Origin: Endozoicomonas sp031844845
Lineage (GTDB): Bacteria > Pseudomonadota > Gammaproteobacteria > Pseudomonadales > Endozoicomonadaceae
Length of the DNA: 11,613 bases
NCBI RefSeq assembly: GCF_031844845.1
Contig: NZ_JAVRMB020000359.1
Location: forward strand, 1 to 11,613
Direction: 5' to 3'
The notes beneath the pieces are model-generated. The model had not been told where the DNA came from. It did not search any database and worked only from the letters and a program-made list of their open reading frames with translations. The translations under genes and the position numbers were made by a program. Positions 1 through 6,622 of this stretch are shown in pieces; position 1 is the first letter of the stretch, and the number at the start of each line of letters is the position of its first letter.

Positions 1-505
1 CTTCCAGGGTGTAATACTTGAAGAAATGAAGCGGGTCGAAAGCCTCGGAGTATTCATTTCATCACTGGTTGAAACCGATGCTGTTACTGTCTCTGATATT
101 GCTGAAAGAAGCGGTATCAACAAAATGAACATCAGCCGCTATTCACGGCAAATATCCGCAGCAGAAGACTTCCCGGCACCCGCTTATGGTGAAAAGTGGA
201 GCTGGTCAGAGGTTGCTGTATGGCTAAACGCAAGAGGCAAGCTATCCAGTAAAGACTGTGGAATGGCCAAAGCACTTAAAAACGCAGGGAACGCAATCAG
301 CGTGAGAACCATGATTCGTGATACCGATACTACCCAATACCTAGAAAGAATAACTGAATCCGCACTTAAGAATCGGGCATTCAAGCAGCTTCGAACTCGA
401 CTAGAGGAAATGAAAACAAACCACAGGGTTAGCAGTAGAAGGCATTCAGTCAATATAAAAAAAACACTTCCCCAGATCCAAAAACATCAAACCAGACAAA
501 GCTAA
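1..505 (+). CDS. HTH DNA-binding partner of HicA-like gene, 3' part (gene crosses contig join)
   Basis: This is the 3' part of a gene that starts at 11406 and continues through the 38-bp overlap; position 11601 equals position 26 and the frame is kept. The joined protein is 224 aa. Residues about 85-105 (VTVSDIAERSGINKMNISRY) read as a helix-turn-helix, followed by FPAP and a W-rich segment typical of MerR/excisionase-like winged helices. The C-terminus (about 180-224) is Lys/Arg/Gln rich and looks disordered. From memory, proteins of this shape are commonly encoded directly after a small HicA-like protein, as here. It probably binds DNA, and the obvious candidate operator is the palindrome at 11134-11149. 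An A8 run at 457-464 lies near the end, and an alternative reading frame stays open beyond it. A start at 26 alone would be wrong, because it is an internal Met. Confidence 0.85.
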   Translation, partial: FQGVILEEMKRVESLGVFISSLVETDAVTVSDIAERSGINKMNISRYSRQISAAEDFPAPAYGEKWSWSEVAVWLNARGKLSSKDCGMAKALKNAGNAISVRTMIRDTDTTQYLERITESALKNRAFKQLRTRLEEMKTNHRVSSRRHSVNIKKTLPQIQKHQTRQS

Positions 506-581
506 CCAAAGACGGAAAAACCAAGCGCAACGGATATGGAAGCAGGTTGATGCTTATCACTACCAGACGCTAGTCGCCCAA

Positions 582-617
582 GTGCAGGCGTAAAATATAA
601 GCGCCTGCACCCAGTTT
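582..617 (+). terminator. Hairpin terminator after the HicA-like/HTH operon
   Basis: GTGCAGGCG at 582-590 pairs perfectly with CGCCTGCAC at 602-610 around an 11-nt AT-rich loop. A weak T-tract (TTTT at 614-617) follows. It lies about 75 bp after the HTH stop codon. The short U-tract makes it a modest intrinsic terminator. Confidence 0.6.
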
Positions 618-788
618 TATATCCCGCTAGAGGCGCGATAAACCCTGCAATTTACGGGCTAACTATCGGTTTATCGTTATTGTTATTTCTAATTGCAGCA
701 GTGATAGCTGTTCAACTATCCAATGATAACCAGTACCATAAAGGCAGTTTTTGAAAATTCGTGCCAGTTGGCGCGAACAGAATGCGGA

Positions 789-827
789 TAGCAAAAAGCC
801 CCGACATAATGCCGAGGCTTTTTGCTA
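789..827. terminator. Strong bidirectional intrinsic terminator
   Basis: TAGCAAAAAGCC at 789-800 pairs perfectly with GGCTTTTTGCTA at 816-827 (12 bp). A-rich and T-rich arms allow it to work on either strand. It separates the HTH operon from the helicase transcription unit. Confidence 0.8.
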
Positions 828-1026
828 AACAATCGCTCTATCAGTCTGATCTTTTCGCAGGGAACAACTGACAGAGCTCACCGCTTCCAGCAGAGAGTCT
901 TTTTAAGAACTAGAAGTTATTAAGAAGACTTGTAAGGCAAATATTACAGGTATTTTCAGCATTATGAACCCGCCCTGTAAAAAAAAACTTTGCCTGACAT
1001 GCTGGATGCTCGAAAGGGATTAGAGC

Positions 1027-2625
1027 GTGTCAGACTCAACAGATACGATTGTAACAGATTGTAACCAAGAAAACGCAACCGAAAACGCCATAACATCGGC
1101 GAAAAAGGCTGTAAAAGCACCAAAAAAGCAGAATGAAAAGACTGTATCCACGAAAGTAAAAAAAACCAACGGTAAGGATAAAGCAGCTACTGATAGGCAA
1201 ATAACGTCCCAGGCTGTCTATAAGGATAACGTCATCAGACTCGCTTCTGATGGATCTCCAGACTATTCCCATCACATAAGCCAGTGTGTAAAAGAACTAA
1301 ATCGAAGCTATTACCACGTTATTATCAGCGGCAAGAACCGTATTCTGAGAATGATAAGAGCCGACGTAGGCACCGGACTACAACCGGAATTTTTTACCAT
1401 TGATGAATTTAAACAAAAATGGCTACATGACTCAAAGATCCTAATCGGATACAAAGGCGAAAATAAAATAATGAAGTCCAAGGGCGAAGTATGGTTAAAC
1501 AGCCCCGATGCAAACTTCATTGATGGCAGCCTCGACTTCGATCCATCCCGTCCACCACTAACACTAACCCCAAATTGCAGGCTCAATATCTGGCAAGGTT
1601 TTGGAGTAAAACCAGCCAAACTTACACTGTCAGAATTAAAAGAAGACCCGCAACTTATTCAATATATGGAGCACGTAAGGGATGTAATTTGTACAGGGGA
1701 TGAACGAAACTTCAGATACCTTGTAGGGTACATGGCTCACATGGTTAAAAAACCTTGGGACAAACCTTCTGTGGCTGTAGTGCTAAAAGCTGGACAAGGT
1801 GTCGGTAAAGGAACATTTTTAAACCCTTTAATAACCATTATTGGGGGGCACGCACTGGCAACAACTAATTCAAAAGACGTCACAGGAACATTTAACGCAG
1901 CCCTTGAATCAAAGGTACTGATATTTTTTGACGAAGCCTTTGCAGGCAGCAAGCAAGCTAGCGATATGCTCAAAGGGCTAATTTCAGAAAACTACACTCG
2001 CATTGAGCGCAAAGGGATAGATGCCATAAGGGTGCCCAACAAAATGCGCATATTTTTAGCCAGTAACAGTGAAAACATTGTTGTTGTTGAAAATGATGAC
2101 CGCAGATACTTTTTCCTCAGTGTTTCAGAGCATGTAAAACAGGATAAAGCCTACTTCTCTGAACGGGCTTACATGCAGCAATCCCACCCTGAACATAGGC
2201 GGTTTGCTGAAAAACTTCTGCAATACCTAATGGTCGTGGATATATCTGACTTCGACCCACATCACGCACCTGTGACCAGCGAACTAGTTAGACAGAAAAT
2301 AGATAGCCTGAAACCCGAAGAAAGATGGGTCTATAACATTCTGGCCAACGGTGGAATAGTTCTAGGCGTCTGGCCTGGATCATCACTATCCAATCATGAG
2401 TGTTACGACGCATGCCTAGAGTGGATGGAGAGAAGGAAAATGAAACCTATACACGGAGATCCTACACTAGCGATAGGCAGGGCTTTAAATAAAGCCGGTA
2501 TCGAATCAAAACCTGAGAAAAATACTCTTACAGGTAAATTAGAAAGAGTAAGAGTATTCCCACCTCTAGACCAAGCCAGACACGCATTTGAGAAGTTTTT
2601 GAAAGGCTCTATTGACTGGGAGTAA
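1027..2625 (+). CDS. DUF5906-type (SF3-like) replication helicase
   Basis: This 532-aa protein carries an ATPase core: Walker A GQGVGKGT at residues 256-263, Walker B VLIFFDEA at 297-304, a motif-C-like KMRIFLASNSEN at 339-350 (Asn347) and DDRR at 357-360 as candidate arginine finger. This arrangement matches the DUF5906/NrS-1-type helicases of phages and plasmids, which unwind origin DNA as ring assemblies. Residues 1-65 are Lys/Thr/Ala rich and probably disordered. No clear primase motifs are visible upstream of the ATPase, although residues 90-240 could be a divergent domain. The start is GTG, two codons after an in-frame TAG, with AAAGGGA about 7 nt upstream; the next internal Met is near residue 108. 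The gene sits directly before the iteron origin, so it is the likely replication protein. Confidence 0.85.
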   Translation: MSDSTDTIVTDCNQENATENAITSAKKAVKAPKKQNEKTVSTKVKKTNGKDKAATDRQITSQAVYKDNVIRLASDGSPDYSHHISQCVKELNRSYYHVIISGKNRILRMIRADVGTGLQPEFFTIDEFKQKWLHDSKILIGYKGENKIMKSKGEVWLNSPDANFIDGSLDFDPSRPPLTLTPNCRLNIWQGFGVKPAKLTLSELKEDPQLIQYMEHVRDVICTGDERNFRYLVGYMAHMVKKPWDKPSVAVVLKAGQGVGKGTFLNPLITIIGGHALATTNSKDVTGTFNAALESKVLIFFDEAFAGSKQASDMLKGLISENYTRIERKGIDAIRVPNKMRIFLASNSENIVVVENDDRRYFFLSVSEHVKQDKAYFSERAYMQQSHPEHRRFAEKLLQYLMVVDISDFDPHHAPVTSELVRQKIDSLKPEERWVYNILANGGIVLGVWPGSSLSNHECYDACLEWMERRKMKPIHGDPTLAIGRALNKAGIESKPEKNTLTGKLERVRVFPPLDQARHAFEKFLKGSIDWE

Positions 2626-2693
2626 AGCCTGTTACGGGTAAATCAGCCATTTTTTCATTTTTCTAAAAGATAAAAAAAAAGAAAAAACAAAAT

Positions 2694-2726
2694 CGCTACA
2701 TCCCTTTAATACAAAGGGGTGTAGCG
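2694..2726. terminator. 14-bp hairpin in the A-rich tract
   Basis: CGCTACATCCCTTT at 2694-2707 pairs with AAAGGGGTGTAGCG at 2713-2726, with one G-T pair and a 5-nt loop. The A-run before it on the plus strand would be a U-run after the hairpin on the minus strand, so it could end minus-strand transcripts entering from the origin. It could instead be a structural element of the origin. Confidence 0.5.
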
Positions 2727-2810
2727 AGTTAAGGTATAGAAAAAAAGATAAAAAAATAACAAAAACATTAAAAAATACAAAAAAAAGACCTTTTTACCCC
2801 CCAAAAACGC

Positions 2811-2840
2811 AAAAAGTCCGATATTTTCGGACTTTTTTTT
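2811..2840. terminator. Intrinsic terminator downstream of helicase gene
   Basis: AAAAAGTCCGA at 2811-2821 pairs with TCGGACTTTTT at 2827-2837 around a 5-nt loop, and T's continue to 2840. It should end the helicase transcript before the iterons. Confidence 0.8.
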
Positions 2841-3106
2841 GCTCAAAAATCACGATTTCATCAAAAAAAAGGCATTTAATTACGGGTAAAGCAAATCTAT
2901 TACGGGTTGTTACGGGTAGCCACATCCTCTACAGGCCTCGTAATTACAGGAGTTACGGGTAAAACGGGTAAATATTGAAAAACTCACAAGAAAAAGAAAA
3001 ATAAATCCTGAGGATTTTCAAACCAGCCCGTTTTACCCGTAACACCCGTAACCATGCGGTCTACAGCCAACCTCTAACCCGTAACAAACCCGTAACCTAC
3101 CCGTAA

Positions 3107-3510
3107 CTAAAGAGAAGTCTTGTAACCATGGTATCTACAGAGCAGTTTTAACGAATTACATCGTCTAAAGTCACCTAAATTAGAAAAAATCCCAGGTTCA
3201 AAAGGGGCGCTGCCCCCGCTTCGCTCCCCCGGAAGTTCAGCAGGCAGCCCAGAGCCCTGAAGGGCAGGTGGAAAAGCCTTTCAGTGTTGTTTTTTTTAGC
3301 TTTTATGGGTTGTAGGGAAATCCGGTTCAGGCTAGTAGTGGCGTGGGCTGTAGCGGTATTTGTTGCTTGATATTTAATGGTTTGGTGGTAGTATTCATCA
3401 GGCACAGCTTGGAAAAGCAATGGCACAGGTGGCTCGTCCCTCGTTGGGCAGGTCCAAGTCGGCGGACTATAAACGCACCCTCTTTTTCTAGTGTTCAGCG
3501 TGAGAGCGTT
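3107..3510. other. Non-coding stretch between origin and 3511 gene
   Basis: I see no supported gene here. A GC-rich patch at about 3205-3235, with runs of G and C that can fold back on each other, contrasts with its AT-rich surroundings. A T-run follows at 3291-3298. From about 3320 the top strand becomes G/T rich. An open frame runs into the downstream gene from 3343, but its extra N-terminus is Trp/Arg/Cys rich and not protein-like. Confidence 0.4.
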
Positions 3511-4233
3511 ATGAAGCTATCCCCAGCAGTACAAACGGCCTCGATCATCATTGATCGGTACGCAGGCCGCGAAATGACCCTTTCAAAAGCTGAACTGCTT
3601 AACCTGGTATCCGACATAAAACCCTCGCTGGTCAGGAAAGCCCGTCAGATCTTCATTGCTTCAGGCATTGGCAAGCTCCATAACATCAAGGTTAAAGGGA
3701 TCTCATCAAGTATCCGGTATCAATTCCCCGATACCATCACCGATGAGTTACTGGCCAGACTGGAAGAAGCCAGAAGTCAGCATCGGGAAACCTGTTTCAA
3801 GCCTGACAATGTGAAGACGGTGAATGCCGAACGGATCTCTGACATAAGCCAGATGCAACCCGGTGTGATTGTTAAGGCCACTGGTGACACTGCCAAGGCA
3901 ATATTGTCAGGCAGTGACTCTGATCGGATCAACATCAGGATTCAGGGCCACTCAGGAAAACCCAGTCATTACGAAGCAGTCCTGAAACATGGCCAGCATT
4001 CAAAACGGATTTCGGGGACACTGGATAATGAGTCTGCAAGTGCCTGCTGTGTTATTGCAGCCATTGAAGCCCTGACACTGGTCAAGAAGCAGATCCCCGT
4101 CGTTATCAATGCCCATACCGATTTTTACTCTTTGTACGGCAGAAATAAGAAACTCAATGACGAGCTCCGGGAACTGGTGAGAAGTAAGGATATGGCTGTC
4201 TGTATTTGTGTCAGTAATCAGCATTCATACTGA
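3511..4233 (+). CDS. Winged-helix-like plus degenerate RNase H-like domain protein
   Basis: This 240-aa protein is unassigned. Residues 1-72 are helical and end in a short beta-like KVKGISSSIRYQF, compatible with a winged helix. Residues 139-236 (INIRIQGHSGK, SHYEAVLKHG, then an acidic NES and IAAIEAL helix, then VVINAHTDFYSLY) follow the strand-helix order of an RNase H fold. The first catalytic Asp of RNase HI appears replaced by Gln and the helix Glu is not evident, so catalysis is doubtful. I chose ATG 3511, with GTGAGAG 4 nt upstream, over an upstream GTG at 3343. The gene lies between the origin and the SSB-like gene, which suggests a replication or copy-control role. The RNase H link comes from reading the pattern by eye, without a search. 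Confidence 0.7.
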   Translation: MKLSPAVQTASIIIDRYAGREMTLSKAELLNLVSDIKPSLVRKARQIFIASGIGKLHNIKVKGISSSIRYQFPDTITDELLARLEEARSQHRETCFKPDNVKTVNAERISDISQMQPGVIVKATGDTAKAILSGSDSDRINIRIQGHSGKPSHYEAVLKHGQHSKRISGTLDNESASACCVIAAIEALTLVKKQIPVVINAHTDFYSLYGRNKKLNDELRELVRSKDMAVCICVSNQHSY

Positions 4234-4322
4234 GTATAAAAAGACCTGAAAAAGAGATAAAAAAGACTAGAACAAAATAGACTAAAGCCAGCAGTACCAA
4301 GGCCTACAGGTCAATCTTGAAC

Positions 4323-4328
4323 TATAAT
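4323..4328 (+). promoter_or_regulatory. Candidate -10 element for the SSB-like gene
   Basis: A perfect TATAAT lies 37 bp before the ATG at 4366, in an otherwise gene-free AT-rich gap. No good -35 hexamer is seen at the expected distance, so the promoter may be activated or weak. Confidence 0.4.
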
Positions 4329-4365
4329 ACATAGGGTAAATTTAATGCTATTTCAGTGAGATTTT

Positions 4366-4926
4366 ATGCCTATGTCCTCCCCAAATCCCGCATGTCAGCC
4401 TACTGAATTTTATGAAATCGAAGGTGTTATCCGGGCAATTACCCATGAAGGCATCACCCGTCACGGCGACCCTTTTATTAAAATGAAGTTCAAGACCAAT
4501 ACTGGCGAGATATACACGCTGTCAAAGTTTAAGAGCACTACTGACGATATTGAACGGTTGATCGGTAAGCAGGTACGGATTGATTACCAATGCACCACCG
4601 ACTCTGAAGACAAGGAATACAAGAATATTGATGGTGACATCGAGATCCTTCCTGACAATGCACCTCAGCCAGTGCAGCAGGCTTACCAGCAGCAGGCACC
4701 ACAACAGCCTTACCAGCAACAACAACCTCAGACACAAGCCGTTTATCAGCAACAACCCCAACAACAGCCTCAGCAGGCTCATTTCCAGCCTCAGCAGCAA
4801 GTTCCACAGCAACCCGTATATCAGCAACCTATTCAGCAACAATCCAGCCAGCAGCCTCAGAATGAGCCACAGCCTCAACCCCTTAATGGTTTTGATGATG
4901 ACGGTGTTCCTGACATTCCTTTCTGA
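4366..4926 (+). CDS. ssb: SSB-like single-stranded DNA-binding protein with Gln/Pro linker
   Basis: This 186-aa protein has three parts. Residues about 15-102 have a beta-rich OB-fold pattern (EIEGVIRAITHEG, FIKMKFKTNTGEIYTLSKF, LIGKQVRIDYQ, NIDGDIEIL). Residues about 103-172 are a Gln/Pro/Tyr-rich linker. The C-terminus is DDDGVPDIPF (177-186), the acidic tip by which bacterial SSBs bind replication and repair proteins. The OB part does not look like chromosomal SSB, so this is a divergent form. It would coat single-stranded plasmid DNA at the fork. Two in-frame ATGs (4366, 4372) follow a GTGAG sequence. The CAG/CAA-rich linker coding is prone to length change by slippage. Confidence 0.8.
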   Translation: MPMSSPNPACQPTEFYEIEGVIRAITHEGITRHGDPFIKMKFKTNTGEIYTLSKFKSTTDDIERLIGKQVRIDYQCTTDSEDKEYKNIDGDIEILPDNAPQPVQQAYQQQAPQQPYQQQQPQTQAVYQQQPQQQPQQAHFQPQQQVPQQPVYQQPIQQQSSQQPQNEPQPQPLNGFDDDGVPDIPF

Positions 4927-4952
4927 GAAAAAATCGGTTCCCAGGTAAAGAT

Positions 4953-4975
4953 AAGGCTCCTGATCGGGGCCTTTT
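4953..4975 (+). terminator. Intrinsic terminator after the SSB-like gene
   Basis: AAGGCTCC at 4953-4960 pairs with GGGGCCTT at 4966-4973 (one G-T pair), followed by T's to 4975. It lies 27 bp after the stop codon. Confidence 0.65.
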
Positions 4976-5050
4976 ATGCCTGACTCATAAAACCTCATCA
5001 AGCAGGCTTTATATGACAGACAACACCGACAGTTAAGAAGGAATATCACT

Positions 5051-5515
5051 GTGACAGAGCTACTAAAAACTCTTTACTTCGAGGGAAAAGAGTACAGGGC
5101 CTTTAGCTGTAGTAATCGCGAATCTGCCAGTGGAGAGACATTACTGATAGGTCTTTTTCTCTCGAATAACGAGCCCTCTTTTTTCATAAAGAGTGATGAC
5201 ACGCTGGCAATCATCGAGGGCTTTAAAGACTCGAAATATGCCGACAGTTGCCTTTATATGAGAATGCATCAATCAGACTGGCTCGACCCCGCACCTAATG
5301 AGGCATTTTTGCGATCCGACTACAAAATTTATCGGAAAGAAGAATGCTTGCCACTACGACAGGACGGGAAGAAGAGTTTACCAGCAGGCGTATCTGATGA
5401 GCCTTACTTAACCCGTACAGGCAGTGACCCTAGTGAACTTTTTGAGAGGCCGTACATGGAAGATTACGAGCCGCCAGTCAGTGAAAATCCTCAAAACAAA
5501 ACACTGATACATTAA
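5051..5515 (+). CDS. Hypothetical protein, 154 aa
   Basis: I do not recognise this protein. It starts at GTG 5051 with AAGGA 8 nt upstream and ends 10 bp before a strong terminator, so it looks like a real single-gene unit. Residues 1-95 alternate strands and short helices (LYFEGKEYRAFSC, TLLIGLFLSNNEPSFFIKS, TLAIIEGF) and look like a small folded domain. Residues 105-154 are rich in Pro, Glu, Asp and Ser and probably disordered. There is no signal peptide or membrane segment. A tandem of an SSB-like gene with a short soluble protein suggests a DNA-metabolism role, but nothing visible proves it. Confidence 0.75.
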   Translation: MTELLKTLYFEGKEYRAFSCSNRESASGETLLIGLFLSNNEPSFFIKSDDTLAIIEGFKDSKYADSCLYMRMHQSDWLDPAPNEAFLRSDYKIYRKEECLPLRQDGKKSLPAGVSDEPYLTRTGSDPSELFERPYMEDYEPPVSENPQNKTLIH

Positions 5516-5525
5516 CAAATATGCC

Positions 5526-5552
5526 AAAAGCCCTTTAATCGGGGCTTTTTTT
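5526..5552 (+). terminator. Intrinsic terminator after 154-aa gene
   Basis: AAAAGCCC at 5526-5533 pairs with GGGCTTTT at 5542-5549, with T's continuing to 5552. Confidence 0.8.
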
Positions 5553-5660
5553 ATACCTGCCGATCAGTGGCCAGCTTGCAGGAAACAGTAAAAATCCATT
5601 GTCGCCCAGTGGATACCGTCAATACTTGACCGGGTACATTAACTTTGCGGAGTAAAGACA

Positions 5661-5954
5661 ATGGCGAGGATTAAGACTGGTGGTAGACAGAAAGGGACAC
5701 TAAACAAGATATCATCTGAATCACGGAGCCTGATTTCGGACTTTGTGAACCGTCGTATCGCATCCATTCTCGAAAAAGAAGAAGAGATAGCAGAAATGGA
5801 TATTGAACTACAGCTAAAACTGATTCAACCGCTACTGCCATACGTTATGGTGAAAGCAACCGAACCGGAAGCTGGCCAGCAGCAGATAATACCTAAAGTG
5901 ACGTTCACTCAGCATATAGGGCCAGGGGATCCAAAAGTCATCCCCATATATTAA
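5661..5954 (+). CDS. Small phage/plasmid protein with GGRQKGTLNK N-terminus
   Basis: This 97-aa protein starts at ATG 5661 with GGAG 8 nt upstream. It opens with a basic GGRQKGTLNK motif (residues 7-16), has a charged helix (about 20-46), then DIELQLKLIQPLLPYVMVKATEPE (47-70). That order resembles small proteins of phages and mobile elements, some annotated as terminase small-subunit-like or DUF5681. No terminase large subunit or capsid gene is present, so packaging is not supported. Nucleic-acid binding through the basic N-terminus is plausible. It is the last gene before the subtelomeric repeats. Confidence 0.7.
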   Translation: MARIKTGGRQKGTLNKISSESRSLISDFVNRRIASILEKEEEIAEMDIELQLKLIQPLLPYVMVKATEPEAGQQQIIPKVTFTQHIGPGDPKVIPIY

Positions 5955-6181
5955 CCGCACATTGAACGTTCCAGTTACAGCAATAAATCCTGATCAACAG
6001 GTCAATCAGTCCTGAAATTTTGAGGAAAAAAAATTTTGGGGCTCCCTCCTAAATTCCCGTTACATGCAGGACAGATGACCAATATCCCTGATGGTATTTA
6101 GTACGACCATACCCAGATGAACGAACGAAAAACGACAATAACCTTATTGTTTATATCATCGCCACCAATTAACAACTTAAT
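5955..6181. other. Gene-free stretch before the subtelomeric repeats
   Basis: No gene or terminator was found. One perfect 16-bp inverted repeat (ACAATAA, CC, TTATTGT) lies at 6135-6150 and could bind a regulator. In the linear model this DNA lies just inside one telomere. Confidence 0.4.
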
Positions 6182-6344
6182 ACTGTGCACCACATAAGAG
6201 TAACATATACGACAGGCTATCAACTGTGCACCATAATAATATACATATTATATAACTGTGTACTACTCTATATAGCAACTGTGCACAACTCTACAACTCC
6301 TTGTAACTGTGCACCACTATACCTCCATCATAACTGTGCACCAC
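6182..6344 (+). repeat. Left subtelomeric array of AACTGTGCACCAC repeats
   Basis: Copies of a 13-bp motif, core TGTGCAC, occur at about 6182, 6222, 6254 (variant TGTGTAC), 6277, 6305 and 6332, all in forward orientation. A further variant, AACTGTGCCACAC, forms the left tip of the big palindrome at 6364. They are separated by variable AT-rich spacers. They mirror the copies to the right of the palindrome and so look like protein-binding sites around a telomere-resolution site. Confidence 0.85.
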
Positions 6345-6363
6345 TATACCAACCCCGATTCAT

Positions 6364-6445
6364 AACTGTGCCACACTCTAATCCCATCTGTGTACGATAT
6401 CTTATAAGATATCGTACACAGATGGGATTAGAGTGTGGCACAGTT
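6364..6445. other. 82-bp perfect palindrome, probable telomere-resolution site
   Basis: Every base from 6364 to 6404 pairs with its mirror from 6445 down to 6405; the first mismatch is 6363/6446. The centre is CTTATAAG (6401-6408), inside GATATCTTATAAGATATC. A perfect palindrome this long, flanked by inverted binding-site repeats and lying about 180 bp before a protelomerase gene, matches the telRL/tos arrangement of N15-like linear plasmids. The protelomerase would cut and rejoin each half into a closed hairpin with its tip at 6404/6405. The site identity is inferred from this context. Confidence 0.85.
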
Positions 6446-6456
6446 GCGGTAGTGAG

Positions 6457-6601
6457 GTAGTGCACAGTTGAGAATATTGTAGTAGTGCACAGTTAAATTT
6501 TTATCATTGTGCACAGTTAAAGTGTGTACCACTTTAGTTGGTCAGAGTGGTGCACAGTTGTTGACTATTACGTATTAGCGTTTATAATGTGATGCACAGT
6601 T
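6457..6601 (-). repeat. Right subtelomeric array, inverted GTGGTGCACAGTT repeats
   Basis: Inverted copies of the 13-bp motif occur at 6457, 6482, 6506, 6547 and 6589, and the right tip of the palindrome (6433-6445) is another variant. One degenerate forward copy (GTGTGTACCAC, 6522-6532) is embedded. The copies at 6547 and 6589 bracket the tel promoter. Confidence 0.85.
6561..6588 (+). promoter_or_regulatory. Sigma-70-type promoter of the protelomerase gene, bracketed by repeats
   Basis: TTGACT (6561-6566), a 16-bp spacer and TATAAT (6583-6588) form a near-consensus promoter. One repeat copy ends directly before the -35 (6547-6559). The next begins directly after the -10 (6589-6601) and would cover the transcription start. 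Any protein occupying the repeats should repress this promoter. Confidence 0.75.
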
Positions 6602-6622
6602 AGATAAACACCCAAGAGAGAG

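Larger units (their letters stand above)
506..1026. other. Intergenic region between HTH gene and helicase gene
   Basis: This 521-bp gap has no convincing complete gene. It holds two hairpin terminators (582-617 and 789-827). An open frame at 551-754 lacks ATG, GTG or TTG before its hydrophobic stretch and ends in a membrane-like segment. A leader of about 200 bp precedes the helicase start. Positions 924-935 (GAAGACTTGTAA) nearly repeat 3114-3125 on the far side of the helicase/origin unit, with one mismatch in 12. I could not assign a strong promoter. Confidence 0.6.
2641..2879. other. A-rich tract, probable DNA unwinding element
   Basis: The top strand is dominated by A-runs between the helicase gene and the iteron cluster, broken only by two hairpins. 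Such strand-asymmetric, easily melted DNA beside iterons is the usual form of a replication origin unwinding region. The role is inferred from position and composition. Confidence 0.55.
2632..3106. repeat. Iteron-type replication origin, TTACGGGT repeats in both orientations
   Basis: Exact TTACGGGT occurs at 2632, 2880, 2900, 2910 and 2953. Its complement ACCCGTAA occurs at 3035, 3044, 3077, 3088 and 3099. Forward copies lie on the left and inverted copies on the right, with the axis near 2998. The last three inverted copies are spaced exactly 11 bp apart, one helical turn. Degenerate copies sit beside the inner ones (AAACGGGT at 2962). Positions 2952-2968 and 3027-3043 form a perfect 17-bp inverted repeat. 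Dense iterons next to an A-rich tract and a helicase gene mark a plasmid origin. The protein that binds them is not identified. Confidence 0.8.

Noticed and set aside
3151..3240. tRNA-like GGTTCAAAA before a GC-rich patch
   Set aside because: No acceptor, D or anticodon stems can be drawn around it.
3175..3426. Minus-strand open frame of 83 codons beside the origin
   Set aside because: Its composition is atypical and it begins in non-coding sequence; RGSEAGAAPLL comes from the GC-rich patch. No supporting start signals.
3343..3510. Upstream GTG extension of the 3511 gene
   Set aside because: The extra 56 residues are Cys/Trp/Arg rich with no ribosome site, while ATG 3511 starts a normal protein sequence.
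4522..5049. Minus-strand Leu-rich open frame
   Set aside because: It is the antisense shadow of the CAG/CAA-rich SSB linker, which produces runs of Leu and keeps the frame open by composition.
5661..5954. Terminase small subunit, implying a packaged phage genome
   Set aside because: The GGRxKG start resembles some such proteins, but no large terminase, portal, capsid or cos-like site is present in the complete replicon.
6185..6460. Plus-strand open frame of 91 codons across the telomeric region
   Set aside because: It is a translation of the TGTGCAC repeats and the palindrome, giving repeated Asn-Cys-Ala-Pro; there is no ribosome site and it crosses the hairpin point.
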